Below are positions 46,206 to 55,324 of a stretch of DNA of 64,000 bases, piece by piece. A program made the position numbers and the translations under genes. Source of the stretch: Gammaproteobacteria bacterium (GTDB lineage Bacteria > Pseudomonadota > Gammaproteobacteria > Chromatiales > Chromatiaceae); contig JAGRGP010000065.1 of the NCBI GenBank assembly GCA_020445415.1, positions 1-64,000 on the forward strand. The letters run 5' to 3'. How positions within the stretch are numbered: the stretch's first letter is position 1; the number at the start of each line of letters is the position of its first letter. The notes below the pieces were generated by a model. It searched no databases and was not told the origin of the DNA. It was given only the letters and a program-made list of their open reading frames with translations.

Positions 46206-49200
46206 TTACAGTCCCCGGCGGACTTGCTCGTCACCCGTCTCCAGCGTGCGCTTCATGGCCGCGTAATAGACCACCGGAATGACGATAAGTGTCAACAAGG
46301 TGGAGACCAGCAGGCCAAAGATCAGGGATACTGCAAGCCCGCTGAAGATCGGATCGTCGAGGATGAAAAATGCCCCCGCCATGGCAGCCAGCGCGGTCAG
46401 GATAATGGGTTTCGCGCGCACCACCGCCGAGTGGATCACCGCCTGTTCGAAAGGCACGCCCTCCGCGACTTGCTGATTGATGAAGTCCACCAGCAGGATC
46501 GAATTGCGTACGATGATTCCCGCCAGCGCGATCATGCCGATCATCGAAGTCGCGGTGAATTGCGCGCCAAGCAGTGCGTGTCCCGGTAGAATGCCGATCA
46601 CGGTGAGCGGGATCGGGGCCATGATTACCAGCGGGACTAGGTAGGAGCGGAACTGGGCGACCACCAGCAGGTAGATCAGAATCAAGCCCACAGAGTAGGC
46701 CAGCCCCATATCCCGGAACGTCTCATAAGTGACTTGCCATTCCCCATCCCATTTCATGCTGTAGTCGTAGGGATTGGTGGGTTGAGATAGAAACCACTGC
46801 TCGACCTCTCCGGCTTGACGCAGCTTGCGTGATAGTTCAAATAGCCCATAAAGCGGGCTGTCGGTGGTGCCAACGCTGTCACCCGTGACGTAGACCACGG
46901 GAAGTAGATCTTTGTGATGGATTGAGTATTCCCGGCGGGTCTCGACAACTTCTACCAGCTCGATCAGCGGTACCATGTTACCGGATTGGCCGCGTACCTG
47001 AAGGGCGAGTAACTGTTCTAGATCGGCCTTGTCCTGTTCAGCAAATCCAACACGGACCGGGACCGCATATTTTTGATTCGCGCCGTGCAGGTAGCTCATG
47101 TCCTCACCCTCCAGAACCGCCGATAAGGCAGTGGCGATCTGCGCCTGGGAGATGCCCAAACTGGCCGCTTTGCTACGATCCACCCGTATGAGGTATTTTT
47201 CAGAGGGTGTTTCCACGGAATCATCGATATCGACGACATCCGCTGTTTCACTAAACAACTGCTTGATCTGCGCGGCGGTCTCGATCTGCCCCGGGTAGTC
47301 CAGTCCGTAGACCTCCGCCACCAGAGGAGCCAGTACCGGCGGGCCCGGAGGCAGCTCCACAATCTTGGCATTACCTCGATAGCGCTTGGCGATCTCCTGA
47401 ATCGCACCGCGCAGCTCCCCGGCAATAGTGTGGCTGGTTCTGTCTCGCTCATTCTTGTCGACCAGATTCACCTGAATATCACCAAGATGGGCGCCCCGGC
47501 GCAGGTAATACTGTCGCACTAACCCGTTAAAGCTGATTGGGGCAGAGGTGCCGGCATAAATCTGATAGTTCAGGACTTCGGGCTCGGACGACAGCATTTC
47601 GCCGATTTCATGCAATACCCGGGTGGTGCGTTCCAGACTGGTGCCTTCCGGCATGTCCAGCACGATTTGAAACTCTGACTTGTCGTCAAATGGCAACATC
47701 TTGAGGACGACCGATTGGTTGACCACCAGGGCCAACGACGCCGTGATCAACAGCAGAATGGCTCCCAGCAGGAGCCAGCGATTGCGTCTTCCCCGGCTGA
47801 GAAAGGGTTCCATTATGCGGTGGAAGAGTCGGGCGGAGCGGCCATGCCCGACCTCGGCCGCGTGATCGGTCCCCAGCCGGTGGTTACTCGCGCCGGAATA
47901 TGCCCGGTAGGAGAGCCACGGAGTCAGCACGAAGGCGACGGCCAGGGAGATCAGCATCCCAATACTGGCATTGATCGGTATTGGGCTCATGTAAGGCCCC
48001 ATTAAGCCGCTGACGAATGCCATCGGCAGTAGCGCGGCGATAACCGTGAAGGTAGCCAGGATGGTGGGTCCTCCCACCTCGTCCACCGCCCGCGGGATTG
48101 CATCCAACAGATTTCCGGTACCCAGTGCAAGGTGGCGGTGGATGTTCTCCACTACCACGATGGCATCATCGACTAGGATTCCGATCGAAAAAATCAGGGC
48201 GAACAATGAGACCCGGTTCAAGGTGAATCCCCAGGCCCAGGAGGCGAATAAGGTGAGGGTCAAGGTGACCACTACCGCCGCGCCAACGATCAGTGCCTCC
48301 CGCCAGCCCAAGGCAAACAGCGCCAGTAGCACTACGGAGGTGGTGGCGAAGATCAATTTGGTGATCAGCTTTTTTGCCTTGCTGTCGGCGGTTGCCCCAT
48401 AGTTGCGGGTAATGGTGACACCGATGCCCTCCGGGATGAAGATGCCTTGCAACTGGGCAAAGCGCGCAATCACCGCATTGGCGATCTGCACCGCATTGGT
48501 ACCGGGTTTCTTAGCGACGGCAAGGGTGACGGCCGGCCTGATCCCGATAGTGCCAAGCTTCTCATCGGTTTGCCCGGAGCCGATGGAGACATAGCTGTCG
48601 GGCTGATCGGGCCCTTGGCGAATACGGGCCACATCCCGCAGAAATACCGGGCTGCCACCATGATTGCCGACAACCAGGTCACCAATCTCCGCCGCGGAAC
48701 TGAGAAAACTGCCGGCCTGGACCAAAATCTCTCTGTCCCCGGTGGTGATAGCGAGATTGTCCCGTACCCGGTTGCCACTCAGCAGTGCCTGGCGCAGATC
48801 GTCGAGATCAATACCGTAACCGGAAAGCGACTGGGGATCGAGGAGCACGCTCACGACCTGCTGGGGGGCTCCCACGGTATAGATGTCCCGGGTTCCGGGA
48901 ACACGCTTCAATTCCGACTCAATGGCATGCGCCACTTGCCCCAGTTCGAACGCTCCGCGCTCCGGATCTTCCTGCCATAATGTCGCGGTGATGATGGGTA
49001 CGTCATCAATCCCCTTAGGCTTAACGATAGGCTGGCCCACGCCCAGGCCGGCAGGCAGCCAATCCTGGTTGGAGAAAACCTTGCTGTAGAGCCTGACTAT
49101 CGCGCCAGTGCGGTCTTCCCCTACCTGGTACTGAACGGTCAGCACCGCCATCCCCGGTTTAGACGTAGAGTAGACGTGTTCGACACCGTCAATCTCGGAA

Positions 49201-49430
49201 AGCACCTGTTCGGCAGGTGTGGCAACCAGGTGCTCGATCTCGGTGGCCGTGGCACCGGGAAATGGAATGAATACATTGGCAAAGGTCACGTTGATCTGGG
49301 GCTCCTCTTCCCGGGGGGTAACGATCACCGCCAAGATCCCCAGGAGCAGACCTACCAGCGCCAACAGCGGGGTAATCTCCGTAGCGACGAAACGCTGGGC
49401 GATGCGCCCGGAGAATCCGAGTTTAGTCAT
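46206..49430 (-). CDS. RND-family efflux permease
   Basis: The 1074-residue inner-membrane pump has the RND plan: TM1 (LLALVGLLLGILAVIV), a first periplasmic porter half (NVFIPFPGATATEIEHLVATPAEQVLSEIDGVEHVYS), TM2-6 with the proton-relay GILVDDAIVVVENI, a second half (EVYGLDYPGQIETAAQIKQLF), and TM8-12 (MIGMIALAGIIVRNSILLVDFI). Acidic residues in TM4 support H+ drive. The substrate is unknown. The ATG at 49430 overlaps the adaptor gene. No outer-membrane factor gene is present, so a TolC encoded elsewhere must serve. Confidence 0.94.
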   Translation of the reverse strand: MTKLGFSGRIAQRFVATEITPLLALVGLLLGILAVIVTPREEEPQINVTFANVFIPFPGATATEIEHLVATPAEQVLSEIDGVEHVYSTSKPGMAVLTVQYQVGEDRTGAIVRLYSKVFSNQDWLPAGLGVGQPIVKPKGIDDVPIITATLWQEDPERGAFELGQVAHAIESELKRVPGTRDIYTVGAPQQVVSVLLDPQSLSGYGIDLDDLRQALLSGNRVRDNLAITTGDREILVQAGSFLSSAAEIGDLVVGNHGGSPVFLRDVARIRQGPDQPDSYVSIGSGQTDEKLGTIGIRPAVTLAVAKKPGTNAVQIANAVIARFAQLQGIFIPEGIGVTITRNYGATADSKAKKLITKLIFATTSVVLLALFALGWREALIVGAAVVVTLTLTLFASWAWGFTLNRVSLFALIFSIGILVDDAIVVVENIHRHLALGTGNLLDAIPRAVDEVGGPTILATFTVIAALLPMAFVSGLMGPYMSPIPINASIGMLISLAVAFVLTPWLSYRAYSGASNHRLGTDHAAEVGHGRSARLFHRIMEPFLSRGRRNRWLLLGAILLLITASLALVVNQSVVLKMLPFDDKSEFQIVLDMPEGTSLERTTRVLHEIGEMLSSEPEVLNYQIYAGTSAPISFNGLVRQYYLRRGAHLGDIQVNLVDKNERDRTSHTIAGELRGAIQEIAKRYRGNAKIVELPPGPPVLAPLVAEVYGLDYPGQIETAAQIKQLFSETADVVDIDDSVETPSEKYLIRVDRSKAASLGISQAQIATALSAVLEGEDMSYLHGANQKYAVPVRVGFAEQDKADLEQLLALQVRGQSGNMVPLIELVEVVETRREYSIHHKDLLPVVYVTGDSVGTTDSPLYGLFELSRKLRQAGEVEQWFLSQPTNPYDYSMKWDGEWQVTYETFRDMGLAYSVGLILIYLLVVAQFRSYLVPLVIMAPIPLTVIGILPGHALLGAQFTATSMIGMIALAGIIVRNSILLVDFINQQVAEGVPFEQAVIHSAVVRAKPIILTALAAMAGAFFILDDPIFSGLAVSLIFGLLVSTLLTLIVIPVVYYAAMKRTLETGDEQVRRGL

Positions 49431-50469
49431 CTGCACGTACCTTGAGCCGTTGTTTCAATAGGGCGCCAGCGGCCACCGGATCCAAGGCCACGGATTCGCC
49501 CTCGTCTAGACCGGAGATAACCACCCTGCGGTCAATCGCGGTTGGCGCGCCGATCCTGATATGCCGTAGGGCGATGGAGTTATCGTCACCGACCACGTAG
49601 ACCCCCGTCACCTCGCCACGAAAGACCACACTGGCAGCCGGAATGGTGAGTTGGGTACTTTCGCCAATCGCGAACACCGTTTTGACGAACATTCCGGGAA
49701 ACAGCTCGCCGGTTCCCGGAGGCAGATCCAGGCGAACCGTAAAGGTGCTGCTTTGCTCGTCCGCGTAGGGAAAGACCGTGACTTTCTCGGCCGGGATATC
49801 TCCCAATGTGGGGTGCTTGATATGTACGGTTCCGCCTTTGCGCACCCCGGGGATGAGGCTTTGGGGCACCTGAACTCTGACCCGCAGCCGGGCCAGGGAG
49901 ATCCCGCTTATGAGTGGTTGACCGGGATTGGCGATTTCCCCAATCTCGATATGCCGGTCGGTGACAATCCCCGAGTAGGGAGCGCGAACCCGGGTGTACT
50001 CAAACTGCTCACTGGCTTGGCGGAGTTGTGCCGCTGCGGCCTCTTGTTTTGCCCAGCCGGCCTTCAGGGCCGTGCTGGCCCGGTCCATTTCCGACTGGGA
50101 CACCAGTTGTTTCCGAAAGACTTCCTTGATGCGCTGATAATCGTCCCGCACCTCCTGGAGGTGCGCGTTGGCGGCCTTTAAGTCTGCCTCGGCTTGCGTC
50201 AGTGTGGCCTGCTGCTCGGTGCTCTTCAGGCGTAAGATGAGGGCTCCCTCCTCGACGTATTCGTCTACATCAAACAGAATCTCCTCAACCTGGCCTCGGG
50301 TTTGTGCCGTTATCGTGGTTCTGTTGACTGCCTCCACACGGCCGTCCAAACGGTATTCCCTCGGCACCTGATGAAGCTCCACCCGGGCGGTTCCGATGGG
50401 GGGATCAGCACTGGCCATCCCCGCCAAACCCAATAACACCAGGGGCACGAGCTTGATATGCGGATTCAT
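49423..50469 (-). CDS. RND efflux periplasmic adaptor (membrane-fusion protein)
   Basis: The 348-residue protein has a signal peptide (MNPHIKLVPLVLLGLAGMASA), two lipoyl half-motifs (TRGQVEEILFDVDEYVEEGALILRLKS; RAPYSGIVTDRHIEIGEIANPGQPL) separated by a helical hairpin, a beta-barrel, and a C-terminal membrane-proximal domain. The ATG at 50469 has GGAG with 7-nt spacing. It overlaps the pump gene by 8 nt. An AT-rich dyad lies just upstream. Confidence 0.94.
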   Translation of the reverse strand: MNPHIKLVPLVLLGLAGMASADPPIGTARVELHQVPREYRLDGRVEAVNRTTITAQTRGQVEEILFDVDEYVEEGALILRLKSTEQQATLTQAEADLKAANAHLQEVRDDYQRIKEVFRKQLVSQSEMDRASTALKAGWAKQEAAAAQLRQASEQFEYTRVRAPYSGIVTDRHIEIGEIANPGQPLISGISLARLRVRVQVPQSLIPGVRKGGTVHIKHPTLGDIPAEKVTVFPYADEQSSTFTVRLDLPPGTGELFPGMFVKTVFAIGESTQLTIPAASVVFRGEVTGVYVVGDDNSIALRHIRIGAPTAIDRRVVISGLDEGESVALDPVAAGALLKQRLKVRADD

Positions 50470-50487
50470 TACTGAACTCCAAAGCAG

Positions 50488-50509
50488 TATATTATTAAAA
50501 TCTAATATA
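50488..50509. promoter_or_regulatory. AT-rich operator-like dyad upstream of the RND operon
   Basis: TATATTA and TAATATA are arranged 7-8-7, 19 nt before the adaptor start codon. The repeat could overlap a -10 element and act as a repressor site of TetR or ArsR type. No regulator gene is adjacent. Confidence 0.5.
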
Positions 50510-50567
50510 TAGGTGTTTGCTCAATATCTCAAGTTGCTCGCTGAGACGGTTGCCGGCATGGATGCTG

Positions 50568-51320
50568 CTATCCTGGTGAGCCAGGCACGTCCGTGGATTC
50601 ATCCATCAGTGGTTTCATGGCATGCAGCAAATTGGCGAATAGGTGCTTGTGGGTCTGTTCTTCGCGGGCCAACAGCTGCTTCATATGGATTCTTTGTGTT
50701 GGGGCGCTGAAGCAGGCGGGACAGCTGTCCGGCACGATTGGCAAGCCACTGTCGCGCGCGTAAGCGTGGGTTTGCGTCTCCCGGCAGTAAACCAGCGGTC
50801 GGATGATCCGGATATCGCCGGCATCGTTGAGGTAGTGGGCCTTCATGGTGCGTAGCTGGCCGCCATGAAACATCGACATGAACAGGCTTTCCGCGAGATC
50901 GTCCAGGTGCTGGGCCAGGGCGAGAACGTTGTATCCGTATTGCCGGCAGGTGGTATACATGATTCCCCGTTTCATCCGGGAGCAATACGAACAGAAGGAG
51001 TCTCCATCCATGTTAGTGGCGGCCTGCGCCATGATCGGTTGCCGTTGCAGATAGTACTCGATCCCCATGGCAGTGTAGTAGGGCTGCAGTGCAGCGGGTT
51101 CGAATCCCGCTACCTGCGGGTCCACGGTAACTACTGCCAGTTCGAATTTCACCGGGGCATAGCTTCGTAGGTGCCCCAATATCTGCAGTAGACTAAGCGA
51201 ATCCTTGCCGCCAGATACGCCCAGTAAGATGCGGTCGCCGTCGCGAATCATATCAAAATCGGCGATTGCTCTGCCTACTTTACGCAGCAGGGATTTTGGG
51301 GGTTTGGGGCCTATATTCAT
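50568..51320 (-). CDS. ttcA: tRNA 2-thiocytidine(32) synthetase TtcA
   Basis: ATP-dependent Fe-S sulfurtransferase that thiolates C32 of certain tRNAs. The 250-residue protein has the PP-loop SGGKDSLSLLQIL and cysteine motifs CSYC and CPAC for the cluster, with the family segments RRGIMY-like (MKRGIMYTTCRQYG) and ALAQHLDDLAESLFMSMFHGGQL. It is leftward, followed after 98 nt by the RND adaptor, but the dyad between argues for separate control. Confidence 0.93.
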   Translation of the reverse strand: MNIGPKPPKSLLRKVGRAIADFDMIRDGDRILLGVSGGKDSLSLLQILGHLRSYAPVKFELAVVTVDPQVAGFEPAALQPYYTAMGIEYYLQRQPIMAQAATNMDGDSFCSYCSRMKRGIMYTTCRQYGYNVLALAQHLDDLAESLFMSMFHGGQLRTMKAHYLNDAGDIRIIRPLVYCRETQTHAYARDSGLPIVPDSCPACFSAPTQRIHMKQLLAREEQTHKHLFANLLHAMKPLMDESTDVPGSPG

Positions 51321-51365
51321 CTAAAAATTTCTGGCGAGTGGTCGCTCACTTTGTCAAGACTAGAT

Positions 51366-51508
51366 TAGAACCTATCTCAAAATTGCTGCACGCCACCGAT
51401 ACGGCGTTAAAACCTGCCTCAACTGCTCATTTACTCCGTGTAAACTGCGCGTTTTCGGCTGGTTTTTCCTGGTCTCGGAGTCATTCGCTAAATTTGAGAT
51501 AGGTTCTA
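51366..51508. mobile_element. 143-bp MITE-like element with 16-bp terminal inverted repeats
   Basis: The ends are perfect 16-bp inverted repeats (TAGAACCTATCTCAAA at 51366-51381; its complement at 51493-51508). The inside has a partial palindrome (TTTAC...GTAAA and flanking A/T-rich arms) and no reading frame for a transposase. TA dinucleotides border the inner GAACC ends, which would fit a Tc1/IS630-like TA target, though this is not proven. It sits in the gap between ttcA and the SPFH gene. It is probably a non-autonomous relic. Confidence 0.65.
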
Positions 51509-51622
51509 GTCTACCTTGAACACAAGAATGATTGAATGTTGTCTCTGACCCGCATCCGACCGGCGTCCTTGGGTGGGGTCTTGCCGGAGACCATTGGCGC
51601 CAAGGAAAAAGGAGCGGACTTC

Positions 51623-52546
51623 ATGGGTGAACTTTCTCTCATTATCGCGGTTTTGGCCGTGGTGCTGGTGGTATTGGGTGCGAAACGTGTTCCTCAGGGC
51701 GCTGAATACACGGTGGAACGCTTTGGGCGGTACACGAAGACACTACGTCCCGGTTTGAATGTGATCGTGCCGATCGTCGACAGCATCGGTGCCAAGCTCA
51801 ACATGATGGAGCAGGTTCTGGATGTCCCCTCACAAGAGGTTATCACCCGGGATAATGCCATGGTCACGGTAGATGGCGTGGTGTTTTTTCAGATCTTGGA
51901 CGCGGCCAAGGCTGCCTATGAGGTAAGCGAGCTGAATCAGGCGATATTGAATCTCACCATGACCAATATCCGTACCGTGATGGGCTCCATGGATCTCGAC
52001 GAGTTGTTGTCCAAGCGCGACCAGATCAACGCGCAGTTGTTATCCGTGGTTGATGATGCCACCACTCCCTGGGGGGTGAAGGTGACACGCATCGAGATCA
52101 AGGATATCTCTCCACCCATGGATCTGGTGGAGTCCATGGGCAGGCAGATGAAGGCGGAGCGCGAAAAGCGGGCGGCCATCTTGGAGGCGGAGGGTCAACG
52201 GCAATCGGAGATTCTCCAAGCGGAAGGCAAGAAACAGGCGGCGATCCTGGAAGCAGAGGGTGAAAAAGAGGCAGCATTCCGTGAGGCCGAAGGGAGGGAG
52301 CGGCTGGCGGAGGCCGAGGCTAAGGCAACCCTCATGGTTTCCCAGGCCATCGCCAAGGGCGATATCAACGCGATCAATTACTTTATTGCCCAGCGCTATA
52401 CCGAGGCGCTGCAGCAGATCGCCTCGGCGGAGAATCAAAAAGTGATCATGATGCCCCTGGAGGCGTCGAGTTTGATTGGTTCCCTAGCCGGTATTGCTGA
52501 TCTCGCGAGGTCCTCCAAAGGGGATGATGGCAGAGGGCGGGCCTAA
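51623..52546 (+). CDS. SPFH/band-7 stomatin-like membrane protein (QmcA type)
   Basis: The 307-residue protein has one N-terminal membrane segment ([21 protein letters not shown]), an SPFH domain ([26 protein letters not shown]...[20 protein letters not shown]) and a repetitive coiled coil with recurring ILEAEGxxQ-type repeats (about 190-240). The ATG at 51623 has GGAG with 8-nt spacing. It overlaps the NfeD gene (TAATG). SPFH-NfeD pairs form membrane microdomain complexes for quality control. Confidence 0.94.
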   Translation: MGELSLIIAVLAVVLVVLGAKRVPQGAEYTVERFGRYTKTLRPGLNVIVPIVDSIGAKLNMMEQVLDVPSQEVITRDNAMVTVDGVVFFQILDAAKAAYEVSELNQAILNLTMTNIRTVMGSMDLDELLSKRDQINAQLLSVVDDATTPWGVKVTRIEIKDISPPMDLVESMGRQMKAEREKRAAILEAEGQRQSEILQAEGKKQAAILEAEGEKEAAFREAEGRERLAEAEAKATLMVSQAIAKGDINAINYFIAQRYTEALQQIASAENQKVIMMPLEASSLIGSLAGIADLARSSKGDDGRGRA

Positions 52547-52995
52547 TGGCTTGGGTTGATCAGATCGTTTACTGGCATTGGCTGGCATTGGGTGTATTGC
52601 TTGTAATTCTGGAGGCCTTTTCGCCGGGAGTATTCTTGATTTGGTTGGGCATCGCGGCGGCTGTGGTGGGAGGGGCTTTGTGGTTATTTCCGGATCTTGC
52701 CTGGGAACTTCAACTCTGGCTCTTTGCGGTGTTCAGCGTCACCACGATATTGCTTTGGCGGGAGCGTCTCCGCCGCCATCCTACCCCTTCCGATCAACCC
52801 AAGTTGAATCGTCGTGGCGAGCAGTACGTCGGCAGGCTCTTTACCCTGAACGAGCCGATTGTTAACGGCCTCGGAAAGATTCGCGTGGATGACAGTACCT
52901 GGAAGGTCGCCGGACAGGATTGTGGACCGGGGACACGGGTCAGGGTGACCGGGGTCGACGGTGTGGTCTTGAAGATTGAGATTGTGTCCGAATGA
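52546..52995 (+). CDS. NfeD-like membrane protein
   Basis: The 149-residue protein has two or three membrane segments (WLALGVLLVILEAFSPGVFLIWLGIAAAVVGGALWL) followed by an OB-fold domain (about 85-149: LNEPIVNGLGKIRVDDSTWKVAGQDCGPGTRVRVTGVDGVVLKIE), the short NfeD1b/YbbK type. It is coupled to the SPFH gene at one end and overlaps the next gene by 4 nt (ATGA) at the other. Confidence 0.93.
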   Translation: MAWVDQIVYWHWLALGVLLVILEAFSPGVFLIWLGIAAAVVGGALWLFPDLAWELQLWLFAVFSVTTILLWRERLRRHPTPSDQPKLNRRGEQYVGRLFTLNEPIVNGLGKIRVDDSTWKVAGQDCGPGTRVRVTGVDGVVLKIEIVSE

Positions 52996-54149
52996 ATACC
53001 GAACAATTTTATCTGGTGTTGAGCGGAAACATCCTCGACGGATACAAATCCAGCGAGGTGGTCCCCGCGCTTGGCCGTCTGTTACGAATGCCGGATGACC
53101 GGGTCCGGGATATGCTACAGGGAAGGCCATCCCGCATTCGTAAGGCGTTGGAGAAAGACAAGGCGTTACGGATGATGGCAAAAATCCTTGCTTGCGGCGC
53201 GGGCTGCGACTTTGAGTTGGTTGAAGCGGGGACGAGTGGCGGGCAGCCCATGGGAGAAATGGCTGGAAATACCTCCCAGGAACCGAGATCGGGATTGGTG
53301 AATGACAACAGGCTAGCCCAGGAAGCGCAGAATGGGTCCGGACTCGCTTCGATCCCACTGCCCGAGACACCGGAGTGTCTTGGACAATCCGATGAATCGC
53401 TGCAGGAAGAACCGCTCACCCTGGATATTCAGGAAGCTGACCCGCCGGAATCCTCCGATGTCCGGCTGTCACTTGAGCCAATAGTAGAGCCGCCCCACGT
53501 GGATGAAGCGGATGCAGATGAGGCATCGGAAGGGTCCGGACTTGAATCTTTGGTACTGAAAGCGATACCGGAACGGTATCCGCTTACGGGAAGGGAGTCG
53601 GCTGAATCTGCCGACCGGAATCCAACGGTCACTGCGGACTCCGGGTCTGGTGATGCGGTTAGGATGGAGCCACCTTCTCCCGGGGTGAGAGTGGGGGACA
53701 GCCGGTGGGCGCGGTTGCGCGGGGTGTGGAGCGGCAAAAGGCCGGTGATGACGTTAGGCGCCGTCTTTTTGGCAGTGGCGGTGGTTGCCGGGGGCGCTCA
53801 AATACTGAGCACCAGTTCGACTGCTTCACGGCAGCCGGAGGCAGATGCTCCCGTGGTCGCCGGATCGCCGGTAGATCCTAAACGAATGACGACTCAGACG
53901 GTACTTGAGGAGTTGGCTCGGTCCGTTAGGATCTGGATGATTCAGTATGGCTCGGGTTTCGATCCTAGCCAGGTCACCATGGCGAGGATACGGCAGGATC
54001 TGCAGATTGCCGAGATGGGCATGCTGGATGGATGGGGTAATCCAATTCACTACCGGGTGGATGGCGAGCGGTTTGTCTTGATTTCGGCCGGACCCGACGA
54101 AGCCCTGGACAGCGCGGACGACTTGGTACTTCAACGCGCCGCGCGTTGA
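52992..54149 (+). CDS. modular membrane protein with pseudopilin-like C-terminal domain, function unknown
   Basis: The 385-residue protein has four parts. Residues 1-75 are a small compact domain (FYLVLSGNILDGYKSSEVVPALGRLLRMPDDRVRDMLQGRP) of a type I have seen at the N-terminus of other gammaproteobacterial membrane proteins. Residues 80-245 are a disordered, acidic, Pro/Glu-rich linker. A membrane segment follows (VMTLGAVFLAVAVVAGGAQIL, about 250-270). The C-terminus (310-385) resembles GspG pseudopilins: LDGWGNPIHYRVDGERFVLISAGPDEALDSADD. The topology would put this last part in the periplasm. It overlaps the NfeD gene (ATGA), so all three SPFH/NfeD-region genes are one operon. Confidence 0.8.
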   Translation: MNTEQFYLVLSGNILDGYKSSEVVPALGRLLRMPDDRVRDMLQGRPSRIRKALEKDKALRMMAKILACGAGCDFELVEAGTSGGQPMGEMAGNTSQEPRSGLVNDNRLAQEAQNGSGLASIPLPETPECLGQSDESLQEEPLTLDIQEADPPESSDVRLSLEPIVEPPHVDEADADEASEGSGLESLVLKAIPERYPLTGRESAESADRNPTVTADSGSGDAVRMEPPSPGVRVGDSRWARLRGVWSGKRPVMTLGAVFLAVAVVAGGAQILSTSSTASRQPEADAPVVAGSPVDPKRMTTQTVLEELARSVRIWMIQYGSGFDPSQVTMARIRQDLQIAEMGMLDGWGNPIHYRVDGERFVLISAGPDEALDSADDLVLQRAAR

Positions 54150-54803
54150 TCAGCGGGTACCGTATACGACGATGGTTTTTCCCTTCACGTGGATGAGTTC
54201 CTGCTCTTCCAGGTTCTTTAGCACCCGCCCCGCCATCTCCCGGGAACAGCCGACGATACGCCCGATCTCTTGACGGGTCACCCGGATCTGCATGCCATCG
54301 GGATGGGTCATGGCATCCGGTTGCTTGCAAAGTTCCAGCAGGGTGCCTGCCACCCGGCCAGTTACATCAAGAAACGCCAGGTGGCCAACCTTCCTGCTGG
54401 TGTTGAGCAGCCGCTGAGTAAGTTGAGCGCCCATGGCATAGAGAATCTCCTTGACATGGGGTCTCAGGTCGGTTTCAAAAAGTTGTTCCAGCCGGGCGTA
54501 ACTGATCTCCGCCAACATACATTCCGAACGGGTGCGCACCAGCACGCTGCGGCTGGGCTGAGACGTGAATAGCCCCATTTCACCGATAAATTCGCCCTTA
54601 TTCAGGTAGCTCAGCACGATCTCTTTTCCTTCGTCGTCCTCGATGATAATCGAGACCGATCCCTCGACCAGGTAGAACAGGATATCCGCTGCGTCGCCCG
54701 GGTGAACTACGTCGATTTTCGCCGGGTATCGTCTACGGTGGCAGAACGAGAGAAAGGGCTGCAAGAAATCAGGATCTTTTGCGGGCGGCTTTATGATACT
54801 CAT
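54150..54803 (-). CDS. crp: cAMP receptor protein (Crp/Vfr type)
   Basis: Global transcription regulator. The 217-residue protein has a cyclic-nucleotide domain with the phosphate-binding cassette GEFIGEMGLFTSQPSRSVLVRT, a dimer helix (LFETDLRPHVKEILYAMGAQLTQRLLNTSRKVGHLAFLDVTGRV) and a helix-turn-helix VTRQEIGRIVGCSREMAGRVLKNLEEQ. The cassette matches true cAMP-binding Crp rather than FNR (no N-terminal cysteines). The divergent OsmC-family neighbour is also seen next to vfr in Pseudomonas. Confidence 0.94.
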   Translation of the reverse strand: MSIIKPPAKDPDFLQPFLSFCHRRRYPAKIDVVHPGDAADILFYLVEGSVSIIIEDDEGKEIVLSYLNKGEFIGEMGLFTSQPSRSVLVRTRSECMLAEISYARLEQLFETDLRPHVKEILYAMGAQLTQRLLNTSRKVGHLAFLDVTGRVAGTLLELCKQPDAMTHPDGMQIRVTRQEIGRIVGCSREMAGRVLKNLEEQELIHVKGKTIVVYGTR

Positions 54804-54818
54804 TTTAGGTTATCCCGA

Positions 54819-54840
54819 AATCGTGAACTCACCCACGATT
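54819..54840. promoter_or_regulatory. dyad in the crp-osmC divergent promoter, possible Crp site
   Basis: AATCGTG and CACGATT form a 7-8-7 inverted repeat 16 nt before the crp start. Its core (CGTGA, six bases, CCACG) is a degraded match to TGTGA-N6-TCACA. Autorepression by Crp is plausible. Confidence 0.4.
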
Positions 54841-54907
54841 CTAGGCAAGGACCTAACGGATGTCGAACTGTGTTAGTCTGCGTAGAAAGTAATTTTACGA
54901 GGTTGTG

Positions 54908-55324
54908 ATGAAGGCACGGGTTAAGTGGATTGAAAATCGTCTTATGGTGGGCATGTCCGGTAGTGGGCATTCGGTTGTCATGGACGGCCCCGAAGCGCTC
55001 GGGGGACACAATCTGGGGGTCAGGCCCATGGAGATGCTTCTACTCGGCCTGGGCGGATGTACCCAGTTCGATGTGTTACACATACTTGGCAAGGGGCGCC
55101 ATCGGGTGACCCGCTGCGAAGTGGAGATCTCCGCGGAACGGGCGGAGACGGATCCCAAGGTTTTCACCAGCATCCATGTTCATTTCATCCTCGCGGGGCC
55201 GGGATTGACCGAGCAGGCGGTGGCAAGGGCGGTTAAACTCAGTGCCGAGAAGTATTGTTCGGCTTCATTGATGCTCGCTCAAGTGGCGGAGATATCCCAC
55301 GACTTTGAGTTGGCCGAGGCGTGA
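54908..55324 (+). CDS. OsmC-family peroxidase-like protein
   Basis: The 138-residue protein has the OsmC/Ohr fold with PMEMLLLGLGGCTQFDVLHILGKGR and a second conserved Cys in AEKYCSASLMLAQVAEI; both cysteines fit thiol-dependent peroxidase chemistry of the YhfA-like subgroup. The ATG at 54908 has GAGG 5 nt upstream. It is divergent from crp and overlaps the next gene by 4 nt. Confidence 0.92.
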   Translation: MKARVKWIENRLMVGMSGSGHSVVMDGPEALGGHNLGVRPMEMLLLGLGGCTQFDVLHILGKGRHRVTRCEVEISAERAETDPKVFTSIHVHFILAGPGLTEQAVARAVKLSAEKYCSASLMLAQVAEISHDFELAEA

